Virus record (IMG/VR): IMGVR_UViG_3300022208_000003
Location: 1 to 62,177 of that record
Strand: one strand, 5' to 3'
Source of the DNA: a virus
Length of the DNA stretch: 62,177 bases
Shown here: in pieces, positions 49,608 to 56,496 of the stretch
How positions within the stretch are numbered: position 1 is the stretch's first letter
How the letters are laid out: each line of letters opens with the position of its first letter
Made by a program: the position numbers and the translations under genes
Notes under the pieces: generated by a model
What the model saw: only the letters and a program-made list of their open reading frames with translations
Databases searched by the model: none
What the model was told of the DNA's origin: nothing

Positions 49608-49897
49608 TATTCACCATCTCCATACATCATCTCAGCCGCCTGCATCAAGACCTTCTCGACCTCCTCTTCGTCAAATTCTCTCCGGTAAATATCCTGGATC
49701 GCATGCAGTAACTCGTGGACAACAGAAGTGGTAAATATTTCTTCAAAGGATATCGGATATTCCTTGTCTACAGACGTATTCACCATGGCCTCAATATTCA
49801 CGGCTATTTCCGTTACCGGTTCTCTTACAGATCCTGTGAGGTATCCAGCAAACGCCGGTATTTCGTTGTTAGGTGTTATTCTTACTTTAATTTCCAT
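49607..49897 (-). CDS. zincin-like metalloprotease domain
   Basis: 96 aa. VVHELLHAIQDI contains HExxH, with preceding beta strands (RITPNNEIPAFAGYLTGSVR). Third zinc ligand would be an Asp/Glu downstream (REFDEEEVEKVL). Small phage zincins may act on host surface or in lysis. Function unproven. Confidence 0.6.
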   Translation of the reverse strand: MEIKVRITPNNEIPAFAGYLTGSVREPVTEIAVNIEAMVNTSVDKEYPISFEEIFTTSVVHELLHAIQDIYRREFDEEEVEKVLMQAAEMMYGDGE

Positions 49898-50190
49898 TAG
49901 CTTATACCGTTACGTTCGAATTGAATCCAGGCTCTTCCGTATTCCCAATAACATAGACCAGAAATAACATCTAAATTAACCTTGCTATCTCTCCATGGTC
50001 TAATGAGATTACCAAACTCCATTTTTAAAACCAATCTCCACCTCGGTAGCTCACCTCCTCCCGGCATAGGCTTTTCCTCGTTACGCCCTGGGCAGGTTTC
50101 GCACTCCAGGTCTAGTTCCTGTGCTCTATTACAACGGAAATCACAGGCCGGAAGGCATTTTTTTGGTATTATTTCCACCCAAACCCCCAA
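49897..50190 (-). CDS. Cys-rich hypothetical protein
   Basis: 97 aa. CLPACDFRCNRAQELDLECE then TCPGRNEEK give five Cys, followed by a Pro/Trp-rich region (RWRLVLKMEFGN). Coupled to both neighbours. Confidence 0.52.
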   Translation of the reverse strand: MGVWVEIIPKKCLPACDFRCNRAQELDLECETCPGRNEEKPMPGGGELPRWRLVLKMEFGNLIRPWRDSKVNLDVISGLCYWEYGRAWIQFERNGIS

Positions 50191-50600
50191 CTAAACGGAA
50201 GCTTCAATCCCTCGATTCCGCCGGCTTGTACGCCTTCAAACATAAGCTTTCCAAGCCCTATTGAATGCGCTGCGGCGACGTCTTTCATTAGCTCGGTATC
50301 GGCGTATAACTTGGCAAGGTCATCCCCTAGTTTTCCAAGCCAGTACCTGACATCGTGCCAGAAACAAGCTGGATAAATCGAAACTTGTTCAAGAGAAAAT
50401 CCTTTACGCTTAAGAAACGAATCAGGCCAGCAGCTACAGCCATCAGACGAGAATGGGCTTATCTGCCAATCATTGATCATAATCTCATCCAACGAAACGA
50501 TGATGTCTTTTTTGTCAAACATAGAAGCTAGGCGCAATAGCTCCATATTGATTACTTCAACTCCTATTTCAGGCAGTTCCGGTAATTCTATGGTTCTCAT
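50169..50600 (-). CDS. phospholipase A2-like / DUF1353-type protein
   Basis: 143 aa. CSCWPDSFLKRKGF followed by YPACFWHDVRYWLGKLGDDL and KLYADTELMKDVAAAHS. The C-x-x-HD-x-x-Y ... D pattern resembles the PLA2/DUF1353 active site (Ca-dependent His-Asp). Might attack membranes during lysis or infection. Family uncertain. Confidence 0.55.
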   Translation of the reverse strand: MRTIELPELPEIGVEVINMELLRLASMFDKKDIIVSLDEIMINDWQISPFSSDGCSCWPDSFLKRKGFSLEQVSIYPACFWHDVRYWLGKLGDDLAKLYADTELMKDVAAAHSIGLGKLMFEGVQAGGIEGLKLPFSWGFGWK

Positions 50601-50767
50601 TTCTCCTCCGGTAATTCACATCTAAGGTTATGCTGGCACGATATGCACGGCTCCTCATCATCGTTTCCACGCCTAAATTTACAGGCGCAACATGGGAAAC
50701 ATAATTGGAACTCGTTATCGTCACATTCAAACTTATCGTGCTTTACTACGTAATCTCTTAACGCCAT
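50597..50767 (-). CDS. small zinc-type Cys protein
   Basis: 56 aa from the ATG behind GGAGGGGAAA. CCACKFRRG and CISCQHNLRC are two Cys clusters. Likely metal-binding. No family recognised. Confidence 0.52.
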   Translation of the reverse strand: MALRDYVVKHDKFECDDNEFQLCFPCCACKFRRGNDDEEPCISCQHNLRCELPEEK

Positions 50768-50789
50768 TTCCCCTCCAAGGTTAATCCAA

Positions 50790-50838
50790 CCGCCCACAGG
50801 TCGAGAACTTCGGAGATTTGTGATTTTTTTTGGGCGGT
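50790..50838 (-). other. long inverted repeat upstream of small gene
   Basis: ACCGCCCA (50790-50797) and TGGGCGGT (50831-50838) form an 8-9-bp stem around about 33 nt on the minus strand. It lies between a Cys-protein gene and the gene at 50597-50767. Could be an attenuator or RNA-binding site; no T run follows. Confidence 0.45.
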
Positions 50839-50848
50839 TGAAACTTTA

Positions 50849-50989
50849 TTACTGCTTTTCTTTACCGCAAACAGTACAGCGGTAGACCTTAACGCCTACC
50901 GGGCCTTTGCCTGTCAGGTTGAATACACGGTTTCCGTTGCCGTGTAATTTGTCTTGTCCGTCGTGCTTGCATGTGCATTTTTGAATCAT
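50849..50989 (-). CDS. small zinc-ribbon protein
   Basis: 46 aa. KCTCKHDGQDKLHGNGNRVF and a second CTVC pair form a zinc ribbon, like small phage/archaeal ribbons. GAAGAGGTGC before the ATG. Too short for usual length filters. Confidence 0.55.
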   Translation of the reverse strand: MIQKCTCKHDGQDKLHGNGNRVFNLTGKGPVGVKVYRCTVCGKEKQ

Positions 50990-51000
50990 TTTGCACCTCT

Positions 51001-51339
51001 TCAATCACTACTACCACCGCATGACGATCCACCATCATACGATGACCCGCCCGAGTAGTAGGATGAGCTGTCACTTACAGAAATATCACCATGATAATCA
51101 CTGCCACCGTGTGAACAATCGTCACCACTTAAAGATGCGCCGACAATTGCCCCTACGATACTTCCTCCAACAGCATAGCCTAAAAGTTCCGAGTCAGTCG
51201 CAGCGGCGACGATTGCACTTGTGCCAAAATCCTCTTCCGAATGGTTGTCATTCCTGGCGCTTGTTTTTAAACGAGTTGTTTCACTTCGTTTACGTTTAAC
51301 TTTCTTTTTCCTTTTGAATAACATTTTAAACCAATTCAT
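51001..51339 (-). CDS. Ser/Gly-rich protein with small membrane segment
   Basis: 112 aa. Basic start (FKRKKKVKRKR), a Gly-rich hydrophobic segment (LLGYAVGGSIVGAIVGASL), then a Ser/Gly/Asp tail (SSYYSGGSSYDGG). Common layout of uncharacterised phage and host proteins. AGGAGAGGAA before the ATG. Confidence 0.55.
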   Translation of the reverse strand: MNWFKMLFKRKKKVKRKRSETTRLKTSARNDNHSEEDFGTSAIVAAATDSELLGYAVGGSIVGAIVGASLSGDDCSHGGSDYHGDISVSDSSSYYSGGSSYDGGSSCGGSSD

Positions 51340-51378
51340 TTCCTCTCCTATTTTACCATTGCCTGGTGAGTATGTAGC

Positions 51379-51582
51379 TTACTGCGTTATTTTCCTCAAA
51401 ATCTTAGCAAACTTTTCGTGCTGCTCTATCACGCTCAAAAATACTCCACATAAATCAAGGTCGTCTCCGTCGTCACACATACTATCATAATCGGCCTTGC
51501 CCTCAGCCACAGCGTTTTAGTGATATTTGAGCACAGCATGCACTTCGCCTAGCTCTTGTTCGCTTAATTCGACTATTTTCAT
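51379..51582 (-). pseudogene. small phage protein interrupted by in-frame TAA
   Basis: One frame of 68 codons: MKIVELSEQELGEVHAVLKY then H, TAA (51517-51519), then NAVAEGKADYDSMCDDGDD and LCGVFLSVIEQHEKFAKILR. It reads like a common helical phage protein family. Ribosome site is weak. Probably decaying or recoded. Confidence 0.5.
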
Positions 51583-51598
51583 TTGAGGCCGTTTTACG

Positions 51599-51949
51599 TC
51601 TTCGGGTTTTCCTGTTTATCCTATTGATGGCATGGGGAGGAAATTAGCAAATATTACTTGCCTTTCACCGGTTGAGAGCTCCACAGGCATTATAACGCAA
51701 TATTTAAACTAATCGCCTCCCAATACCATCAAATAATTGGCGTCCGGTTTGGTTGTTCTAAGACGCCATCGACTTTTTACTTTTACTCCAATCACCTTAA
51801 AGATGCCGCCCTGCTATTTGCAGGACGGCTGCCAACCTGCGATGCGCGAGAAGGCTGCCGGTACAGCTAGAATAATCCGGCCTTTTAGAGGGTCTAGCAT
51901 CTGTAAGATGATCGAAGACTTTTTACTACGTTCTCTTTGAGATTGAGTT
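51599..51949. other. 351-bp stretch with no supported gene
   Basis: Only two short frames with internal stops are seen on the minus strand (for example LRTTKPDANYLMVLGG) and a weak plus-strand frame. The area may be a decayed gene; no ribosome site or promoter found. Confidence 0.4.
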
Positions 51950-52026
51950 GGAGCCGCCTCCAGGATTCGAACCCGGAACATTCTCATTACAAATGAGAGG
52001 TTCTTCCATTTGAACTAAAGCGGCTC
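51950..52026 (-). tRNA. tRNA-Thr(UGU)
   Basis: The minus strand folds as a cloverleaf: acceptor GAGCCGC/GCGGCTC, anticodon stem TCTCA/TGAGA with loop TTTGTAA, anticodon TGT (51989-51991), T arm with GGTTCGAATCC. Reads threonine ACA codons. CCA is not encoded. Located beside the structured RNA, without integrase nearby. Confidence 0.92.
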
Positions 52027-52051
52027 AAAAACTTGTCAAAGCACGAAACCA

Positions 52052-52183
52052 AACACAAAAAAAGCGCTTTATTAGAGTGGGCTGATCGGTCGGATGACCA
52101 GCCTTGGCGTCACTCTAATAAAGCGCTTTAATATCTCCGACCATTTTTCCGCCAGCTCCCCGGTGCCACCCGGATCTAAGCTT
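52052..52183 (-). ncRNA. structured small RNA unit 2
   Basis: About 130 nt from a strong promoter to a terminator made of a perfect 19-bp inverted repeat (52061-52079 with 52111-52129) followed by seven Ts. The apical loop has TCCGACC (52088-52094) complementary to GGTCGGA (52136-52142) upstream: a 7-bp pseudoknot. An AAGCT/AGCT stem is near the 5' end. Same plan as the RNA at 44667-44801. No gene of useful length is inside. Confidence 0.65.
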
Positions 52184-52189
52184 TGTGTT

Positions 52190-52218
52190 ATCATAGCGTT
52201 ATTTTTCGGCATTGTCAA
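52190..52218 (-). promoter_or_regulatory. strong promoter for RNA unit 2
   Basis: Minus strand TTGACA (52213-52218), 17 nt, TATGAT (52190-52195). It overlaps the last codons of the lipoprotein gene. Confidence 0.82.
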
Positions 52219-52732
52219 CAGATTCAAGATTAATAATGACGCTTTTTACCGAAATAGGCTGATCACTTACGTGCACGATCTGCCCGCCTGATATGTAGTG
52301 CTGATGGTAAACTCCTTTTGTGTCCCACCAAAAAATGTAAGGGATTGAGCTTCCATATGTTCCATCGTCTTGAATACGAGGCATTACAAAATCTCCTTGC
52401 CATTCTCCGGTATCTCCTTTTTCGAAATGAACTTCACTTGTCAACCGCTTGCCGCTCGAAGTCACCTTCCCATCAACTGTTGAATAAAAAATGACTTGCC
52501 CTGAGTAAGCCGAAATCAAGTAAAGGTGCTTAATGGCTCCAGGCTTGTTATCTTCCTCGACTCGCCGTTTCACGTTTTCCTGTTCAACCGTCATTCCGCT
52601 TGGGCCGGTTTTTACGCTGGCAGATACCTTGCGAACTCCGGAGTCGGAAACAGGTCCTCTTTTAGCTGAGGTTTCGTTGCAGCCGACGACAATAAAAGAT
52701 AACGACACGATCAAAACTAATATTCGCTTCAT
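52199..52732 (-). CDS. conserved lipoprotein
   Basis: 177 aa. Signal peptide with lipobox (VLIVSLSFIVVGC). C-terminal half has IKHLYLISAYSGQVIFYSTV and VTSSGKRLTSEVHFEKGDTG with FWWDTKGVYHQHYISGG, a motif set seen in uncharacterised mobile-element and phage lipoproteins. Coupled with 52733 (membrane coiled-coil) upstream. Function unknown. Confidence 0.68.
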   Translation of the reverse strand: MKRILVLIVSLSFIVVGCNETSAKRGPVSDSGVRKVSASVKTGPSGMTVEQENVKRRVEEDNKPGAIKHLYLISAYSGQVIFYSTVDGKVTSSGKRLTSEVHFEKGDTGEWQGDFVMPRIQDDGTYGSSIPYIFWWDTKGVYHQHYISGGQIVHVSDQPISVKSVIINLESVDNAEK

Positions 52733-53233
52733 TTAGTTCTCCAAGTAAGGCTTGTATTCGCGAGGAAGTGTTTTTGTCGCCCCTTCCGGCAATGAGCCGG
52801 CATTCGCAAAAGCCCAATTGAATTTCGACATTTGAGCGTTGTATTCCGCAGACAATTGGTTATAGCTCGCCTTTACCCCTGCGACCTCAGACCTCCATTG
52901 AGACATCTGCTCGCGGTCAGTGCGAGGCCAATCTTTTCGAGCCACCCCCTCGTAATCGCTATTCATGCCGTCAATACGTTGCTGATAAACACCGATACTT
53001 GCTATTTTGTTATCAAGCTGCGCCGAGCAATCCTTGAACCATTCGTATTTCTGAAGCATGGCACGTGGCCCGAATTGCTCTTTAGCAACCTGTGTTGCTT
53101 CGCCAAATACTCCAAAAACTGTTCCGATTCCCCACACACAGGCGATTAGTACCGCGATGACGAGGATAATCTTTAATCCTCCCTGTAATGGTCCTTTTTC
53201 AACTGCTTTTTCAACTGAATCCCAGTCCTTCAT
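52733..53233 (-). CDS. membrane-anchored coiled-coil protein
   Basis: 166 aa. Membrane helix at about 19-45 (LKIILVIAVLIACVWGIGTV), then a long helical periplasmic part with QLDNKIASIGVYQQRIDG and YNQLSAEYNAQMSKF. Typical partner of the lipoprotein: the two are found side by side in mobile elements. Role unknown, likely envelope. Confidence 0.68.
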   Translation of the reverse strand: MKDWDSVEKAVEKGPLQGGLKIILVIAVLIACVWGIGTVFGVFGEATQVAKEQFGPRAMLQKYEWFKDCSAQLDNKIASIGVYQQRIDGMNSDYEGVARKDWPRTDREQMSQWRSEVAGVKASYNQLSAEYNAQMSKFNWAFANAGSLPEGATKTLPREYKPYLEN

Positions 53234-53364
53234 TATTCCTCCACATATTCAGTTTCATAGTTTGGGCTTAAATTTTCTTGCACAATCGGAGCAGCAATCG
53301 CCGCCAATATCCCGATAATGGCAATAACAATCAACAACTCAATCACCGTAAATCCTTTCTTCAT
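53233..53364 (-). CDS. miniature type IV pilin/prepilin-like protein
   Basis: 43 aa from the ATG behind [27 protein letters not shown] has the prepilin-peptidase site G-F, Glu at position +5, and the hydrophobic helix of type IV pilins, ending [10 protein letters not shown]. Only ~17 residues follow ([14 protein letters not shown]), so no globular head. Could incorporate into or interfere with host pili or be a membrane anchor. Confidence 0.72.
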   Translation of the reverse strand: MKKGFTVIELLIVIAIIGILAAIAAPIVQENLSPNYETEYVEE

Positions 53365-53374
53365 TCCCCCTCCG

Positions 53375-53656
53375 TTATTTCCCCAATTCGTCAACTTTTT
53401 TGTTAAAAAACCTGTCCCAGCAATCTTCACACTCTACGGCCTCGTCGCCTTCGCAGTCGACCCCTTCAGGGCAAATATACCTGAGTAACTTCTTATAGTT
53501 CCCAAGCATATATTCTATTTTAACCGCCAACTTCTCCGTGCTAGCCGCTACCCCGGTATTAACGTAAATTTCTTGTAACCAGTTTTTACCGTCGATAGAT
53601 CGTTCTATACAGATTCCGTAGCCTATACTAGGCCTAGACCTAAATTGTTCGCTCAC
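53375..53656 (-). CDS. hypothetical protein, GTG start, Cys-rich end
   Basis: 93 aa from GTG behind [30 protein letters not shown] then [20 protein letters not shown] with four Cys in the last third, a zinc-like layout. No family recognised. Confidence 0.55.
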   Translation of the reverse strand: MSEQFRSRPSIGYGICIERSIDGKNWLQEIYVNTGVAASTEKLAVKIEYMLGNYKKLLRYICPEGVDCEGDEAVECEDCWDRFFNKKVDELGK

Positions 53657-53666
53657 TTCCCCTCCG

Positions 53667-53831
53667 TTATCTTGCCGCCCTATCAGCCTTATGTCCAATG
53701 CCTACCAAGCCAAAAACTCCGCCTACCATCACCAGTATTTCGGCGTATTGTTCGTATTCCCCGCCTACCGCCTTAAGCGCTGCCGACAGTCCGATAATTG
53801 TGGCTCCGGTCCATGTCTTCCATCCTTTCAT
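53667..53831 (-). CDS. holin-like small membrane protein
   Basis: 54 aa. MKGWKTWTGATIIGLSAALK and ILVMVGGVFGLVGIGHKADR: two hydrophobic segments and a basic tail, matching a widespread phage holin-like small protein (KNWKTWxG ... GLVGIGHKxxK). Overlaps the Rrf2 gene stop by ATGA. Candidate partner of the lytic transglycosylase. Confidence 0.58.
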   Translation of the reverse strand: MKGWKTWTGATIIGLSAALKAVGGEYEQYAEILVMVGGVFGLVGIGHKADRAAR

Positions 53832-54199
53832 TCGTCCTCCACCAGGTCTGCTATTGTTATCTCGTCAAATCCAGCCATTAACTCGTTTTCTGACCGCTCC
53901 ATGTACCAGTCGATCTTTCCGCCGCCGTTGCGGTTAAAATGGAATGGCCCGCCGCAGATCTCCAAAACTTCAAGCAGCGTGATTTTATCAGGGCTTTTTA
54001 TTAGCACTGGTCCACCCCGGCTGCCCTGCCTGATTTCAATCAGGCCCCTCTTGCTTAGGTCTTGTAGAATCTTGGCGAGAAAATGGGTTGAAATCCCTTC
54101 CGCGTCAGCAATTTCTTGACGACTTACGACAATTCCTACTCCTGCCCTTGCCAAGTAACGCATGGCCTGGAGTGCGTATATTTGCTGGTTTGTAATCAT
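53828..54199 (-). CDS. Rrf2-family transcription regulator
   Basis: 123 aa. Winged-helix start YALQAMRYLARA, ISTHFLAKILQDLSKRGLIE and RQGSRGGPVLIKSPDKITLL then EVLEICGGP: a clear Rrf2 pattern. The Fe-S Cys cluster of IscR is absent, so it is not an iron-sulfur sensor of that type. Phage Rrf2 regulators are rare. Confidence 0.85.
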   Translation of the reverse strand: MITNQQIYALQAMRYLARAGVGIVVSRQEIADAEGISTHFLAKILQDLSKRGLIEIRQGSRGGPVLIKSPDKITLLEVLEICGGPFHFNRNGGGKIDWYMERSENELMAGFDEITIADLVEDE

Positions 54200-54210
54200 T
54201 TCCCCTCCAA

Positions 54211-54873
54211 TTATTCCGGATATCTTTCCAGGTATTTTTTCATTGCATCACCATAGCCATCCCAGGTATCGACTCCGTGTCTTATAAGGCAATCAAGCTC
54301 GTAGTCTCTTTTTTTGAGTCTTGCCAGTTCAGCTTTTTCTACGACGAGATAATCTCCACCAGGATGCCGATTGCATAGGTCCTCAAGCTCAGAAAGCTTT
54401 GCTTTCTTTTCGGCTATTTCTAAAATCAATTTATCGTTTTCCTTTGCCGCTGAAATCCTAGCAATATTTATTGCCTCGATTTGTTTTTTAAGATTTTCGG
54501 CGAGTTTTTCGTTTTTACTTGTCTCAATCTCAAGAGCTTTTTTCCTATTGGCAAGCTCTCCAACAGCAAGAGCTAAATAATGAAGCTCTTCAACCGCCTT
54601 CTTTGTCTTTTCCCCGACCTTAGCCATCGGTTCTTCGACAAAGATAGCGTTTACGAGCCGCTGCGATCCATGGTGCTCGTAAGGAATATCCCTTTCAAGA
54701 GTTGGCCCTCCAACACAATAAATTTCCATTGCTTTCCCCTCGTAGACAGGAGTCACGAGGTATTTTGTCTTTCCTTGGCTATCGGTGACGCAATCGTCTA
54801 GGACTACCTGTTCCCCTAGTTCATTGTAATAATACCTTCCTATTACCGCCTCTTGCCCATCAGTTGTTACCAT
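54211..54873 (-). CDS. coiled-coil phage protein
   Basis: 220 aa. N-terminal ~90 residues look like a small beta domain (DCVTDSQGKTKYLVTPVYEG). Then two coils: KKALEIETSKNEKLAENLKK and KLILEIAEKKAKLSELEDL. Charged C-terminus. Its stop junction is nearly identical to the C-terminus region of the next gene. Confidence 0.6.
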   Translation of the reverse strand: MVTTDGQEAVIGRYYYNELGEQVVLDDCVTDSQGKTKYLVTPVYEGKAMEIYCVGGPTLERDIPYEHHGSQRLVNAIFVEEPMAKVGEKTKKAVEELHYLALAVGELANRKKALEIETSKNEKLAENLKKQIEAINIARISAAKENDKLILEIAEKKAKLSELEDLCNRHPGGDYLVVEKAELARLKKRDYELDCLIRHGVDTWDGYGDAMKKYLERYPE

Positions 54874-55066
54874 TTCCCCTCCAATTATTCTGGATATCTT
54901 CCCATTGATTCATATGATCACTAATAATATTAGCGAGCTTCTGTTTAAACCTTGAAGCTCCAGCGAAGTCGCAACACACTGAAGCGTGTAGCAAAGATTC
55001 GTTTCCGTATTTTTGCTCTGCCATCCACTCATACAGCTTCTCTGCAAGTTTTTCTGCATCAGACAT
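54860..55066 (-). CDS. small helical protein
   Basis: 68 aa. MSDAEKLAEKLYEWMAEQKY and a FKQKLANIISDHMNQWEDIQ helix, two Cys in the middle. The last residues read through the GGAGGGGAAATG linker in another frame (NNWRGNGN). GGAGGGGAAATA before the ATG. First gene behind the structured leader. Confidence 0.5.
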   Translation of the reverse strand: MSDAEKLAEKLYEWMAEQKYGNESLLHASVCCDFAGASRFKQKLANIISDHMNQWEDIQNNWRGNGNN

Positions 55067-55192
55067 TATTTCCCCTCCAAATATTTAAGCGGGAGGCGGC
55101 CGCACCGTACGGCCGCCTCCAAATTTAGCCGGACTACCCGGCAAGCTCGGACCTCGTGTTGTAGCCGACAATCGAAAATGTTTTCCCGAGCT
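55067..55192 (-). ncRNA. structured leader of the minus-strand operon
   Basis: After the promoter the minus-strand RNA can form AGCTCGG/CCGAGCT (55186-55192 with 55144-55150), GCCGG/CCGGC (55128-55142) and a strong GC hairpin GGAGGCGGCCG/CGGCCGCCTCC (55092-55120) before the GGAGG of the 54860 gene. No T run, so not a terminator. May be a riboregulator, attenuator or tRNA-like; none of the known riboswitch consensus motifs is recognised. Confidence 0.55.
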
Positions 55193-55198
55193 GTCTTT

Positions 55199-55226
55199 AT
55201 AATACCAGACTAAAACTATTTGACAA
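55199..55226 (-). promoter_or_regulatory. promoter of leftward accessory operon
   Basis: Minus strand TTGTCA (55221-55226), 16 nt, TATTAT (55199-55204). Drives the structured leader and genes from 55066 to about 52199. Confidence 0.75.
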
Positions 55227-55264
55227 GGGTTTTTTATTTTTTTTATTTGTGGTGTCTTTTTTTG

Positions 55265-55293
55265 TTGACTATGCACCTAGCTTCGGTTATAAG
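55265..55293 (+). promoter_or_regulatory. rightward promoter P1 with ACCTAGCTTCGGT operator
   Basis: TTGACT (55265-55270), 17-nt spacer, TATAAG (55288-55293). The spacer carries ACCTAGCTTCGGT (55275-55287), a variant of the palindrome ACCGA-N3-TCGGT. Followed by AAGGAGAACGGAA and the first rightward gene. Confidence 0.8.
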
Positions 55294-55332
55294 TAGGCAT
55301 ACTCAAGATTAACACTACCAAGGAGAACGGAA

Positions 55333-55572
55333 ATGAAACTGACAAGCGAAATAGTAAAAAGAGCATGGGACACCCGCCGGAAAGCAGCAAAAAAACATAA
55401 CTGCAAAATTATGGAAATCTCCTTGTCTGAATGCCTAAAGTTCGAAATTGCCTGCGCGAAAGCAATAAAAAAACAAAACGAGGATATTAAAAAAATCAGA
55501 GAAGAACTAAGCAAAGACCCGGTATGGATAACCGACGAAGACGGCTGGCATTATATGCCGGTTTATTGTTGA
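55333..55572 (+). CDS. small hypothetical protein of rightward block
   Basis: 79 aa. MKLTSEIVKRAWDTRRKAAK, a Cys-Lys middle and ITDEDGWHYMPVYC end. Basic helical, may bind nucleic acid. Driven by P1. No family recognised. Confidence 0.6.
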   Translation: MKLTSEIVKRAWDTRRKAAKKHNCKIMEISLSECLKFEIACAKAIKKQNEDIKKIREELSKDPVWITDEDGWHYMPVYC

Positions 55573-55648
55573 GTTTGTCTATCAAAAACCGCAAAATATG
55601 AGTCACAAAGTGTTTTGTGGCTCATCAATTAACATCAAGGAGAAGGAA
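55573..55648 (+). repeat. hairpin linker (right block, copy 1)
   Basis: GAGTCACAAA / TTTGTGGCTC (55600-55623) stem, followed by CATCAATTAACATCAAGGAG and AAGGAAATG. Similar to linkers at 56145 and 56497. Confidence 0.65.
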
Positions 55649-55885
55649 ATGACGCCAATCAAAGAAAAGCTCGAAACTATCACCACAATTTACGGATCTT
55701 TCTCAGCGTTTTACCGAGACTGGAAGATCCCACAACAGACGGCCCAGTCTTGGACTGAAAAAGGTAGGAAGGCTACTTCTGTAGTCCATGCTTTGCTTGA
55801 CGCGGTCATAATTGTGGAGAGGCAGGCAAAAGTTATCAGTCAGCTACAACAGAAAATAGCCGAACTCGAAAAAAAAATAACCTAA
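55649..55885 (+). CDS. putative HTH regulator (YdaS/Cro-like)
   Basis: 78 aa. EKLETITTIYGSFSAFYRDW then IPQQTAQSWTEKGRKATSVV, an HTH-like arrangement ending in a coiled-coil (VISQLQQKIAELEKK). Could be the repressor that binds the ACCGA-N3-TCGGT operators; inference from position. Confidence 0.55.
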   Translation: MTPIKEKLETITTIYGSFSAFYRDWKIPQQTAQSWTEKGRKATSVVHALLDAVIIVERQAKVISQLQQKIAELEKKIT

Positions 55886-55909
55886 TGCTCTTTTTTTTTA
55901 TTTTCCCTC

Positions 55910-55938
55910 TTGACTCTATACCGAGCTTCGGTTATATT
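55910..55938 (+). promoter_or_regulatory. rightward promoter P2 with ACCGAGCTTCGGT operator
   Basis: TTGACT (55910-55915), 17 nt, TATATT (55933-55938). Operator ACCGAGCTTCGGT at 55920-55932. It lies between two genes of the block. Confidence 0.82.
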
Positions 55939-55985
55939 GTAATTAAAGGATGAGGGAAAAACAACAAAAACAAAAGGAGCAAACG

Positions 55986-56144
55986 ATGAAAAGAATGATG
56001 AACATCCCGGCAAGCAAAGAGTACGACGGAACCTTCCAGACGAAAGAAGACGGAATGGCGATAATCAAGGCGGTCGCCACAGTGAAAGGATGGCCGGCAA
56101 TCGTCCTAACAAGAGAGCTGGATAGCTGGAAAGATCGATTCTAA
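55986..56144 (+). CDS. small hypothetical protein
   Basis: 52 aa behind AAAAGGAGCAAACG. MKRMMNIPASKEYDGTFQTK then VKGWPAIVLTRELDSW. Second gene of the block. No family recognised. Confidence 0.6.
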   Translation: MKRMMNIPASKEYDGTFQTKEDGMAIIKAVATVKGWPAIVLTRELDSWKDRF

Positions 56145-56187
56145 GAAAAACGCCCCCGAAAGGGGGCATCATTTAACGGAGAAGGAA
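56145..56187 (+). repeat. hairpin linker (right block, copy 2)
   Basis: GCCCCCGAAAGGGGGC (56152-56167), then ATCATTTAACGGAGAAGG and AAATG. Same arrangement as at 56497. The GAAA tetraloop is a stable cap. May be a weak terminator with coupled ribosome site. Confidence 0.78.
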
Positions 56188-56496
56188 ATGAATATATACG
56201 ACTTTATAGGTGGTACGGCAAAAAAATTTAAGTTAGGTGATCTGGCCATAGTTAAATGGCCTGATTCTTGTCATACCTGCAAGGATTCACAAGCTGAATA
56301 TAGGATAGGAACAATAGTAAAAATTGTCGAAATAATAAAAGGACCAGGAGACGAGTATTATCATTGCTTGTCACTCGGAGATTTGGCACTTAATGATTGC
56401 GATGAAGGTTGGTATTACTATGATAGAGAATTATCTGAATTGGAATCAAAGTCTGAATCTTACGAAATCGAAGAAAAAATCGAACTGATTGACTAA
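56188..56496 (+). CDS. small Cys-containing hypothetical protein
   Basis: 102 aa. GDLAIVKWPDSCHTCKDSQA then IVKIVEIIKGPGDEYYHCLS: SH3/KOW-like small barrel with a CHTC site. Acidic end. No family recognised. Confidence 0.6.
   Translation: MNIYDFIGGTAKKFKLGDLAIVKWPDSCHTCKDSQAEYRIGTIVKIVEIIKGPGDEYYHCLSLGDLALNDCDEGWYYYDRELSELESKSESYEIEEKIELID

Noticed and set aside
51950-52183. tRNA gene plus long inverted repeat as a phage attachment site
   Set aside because: No integrase or excisionase seen anywhere in the window; the repeat is better explained as a terminator hairpin with a strong promoter in front.
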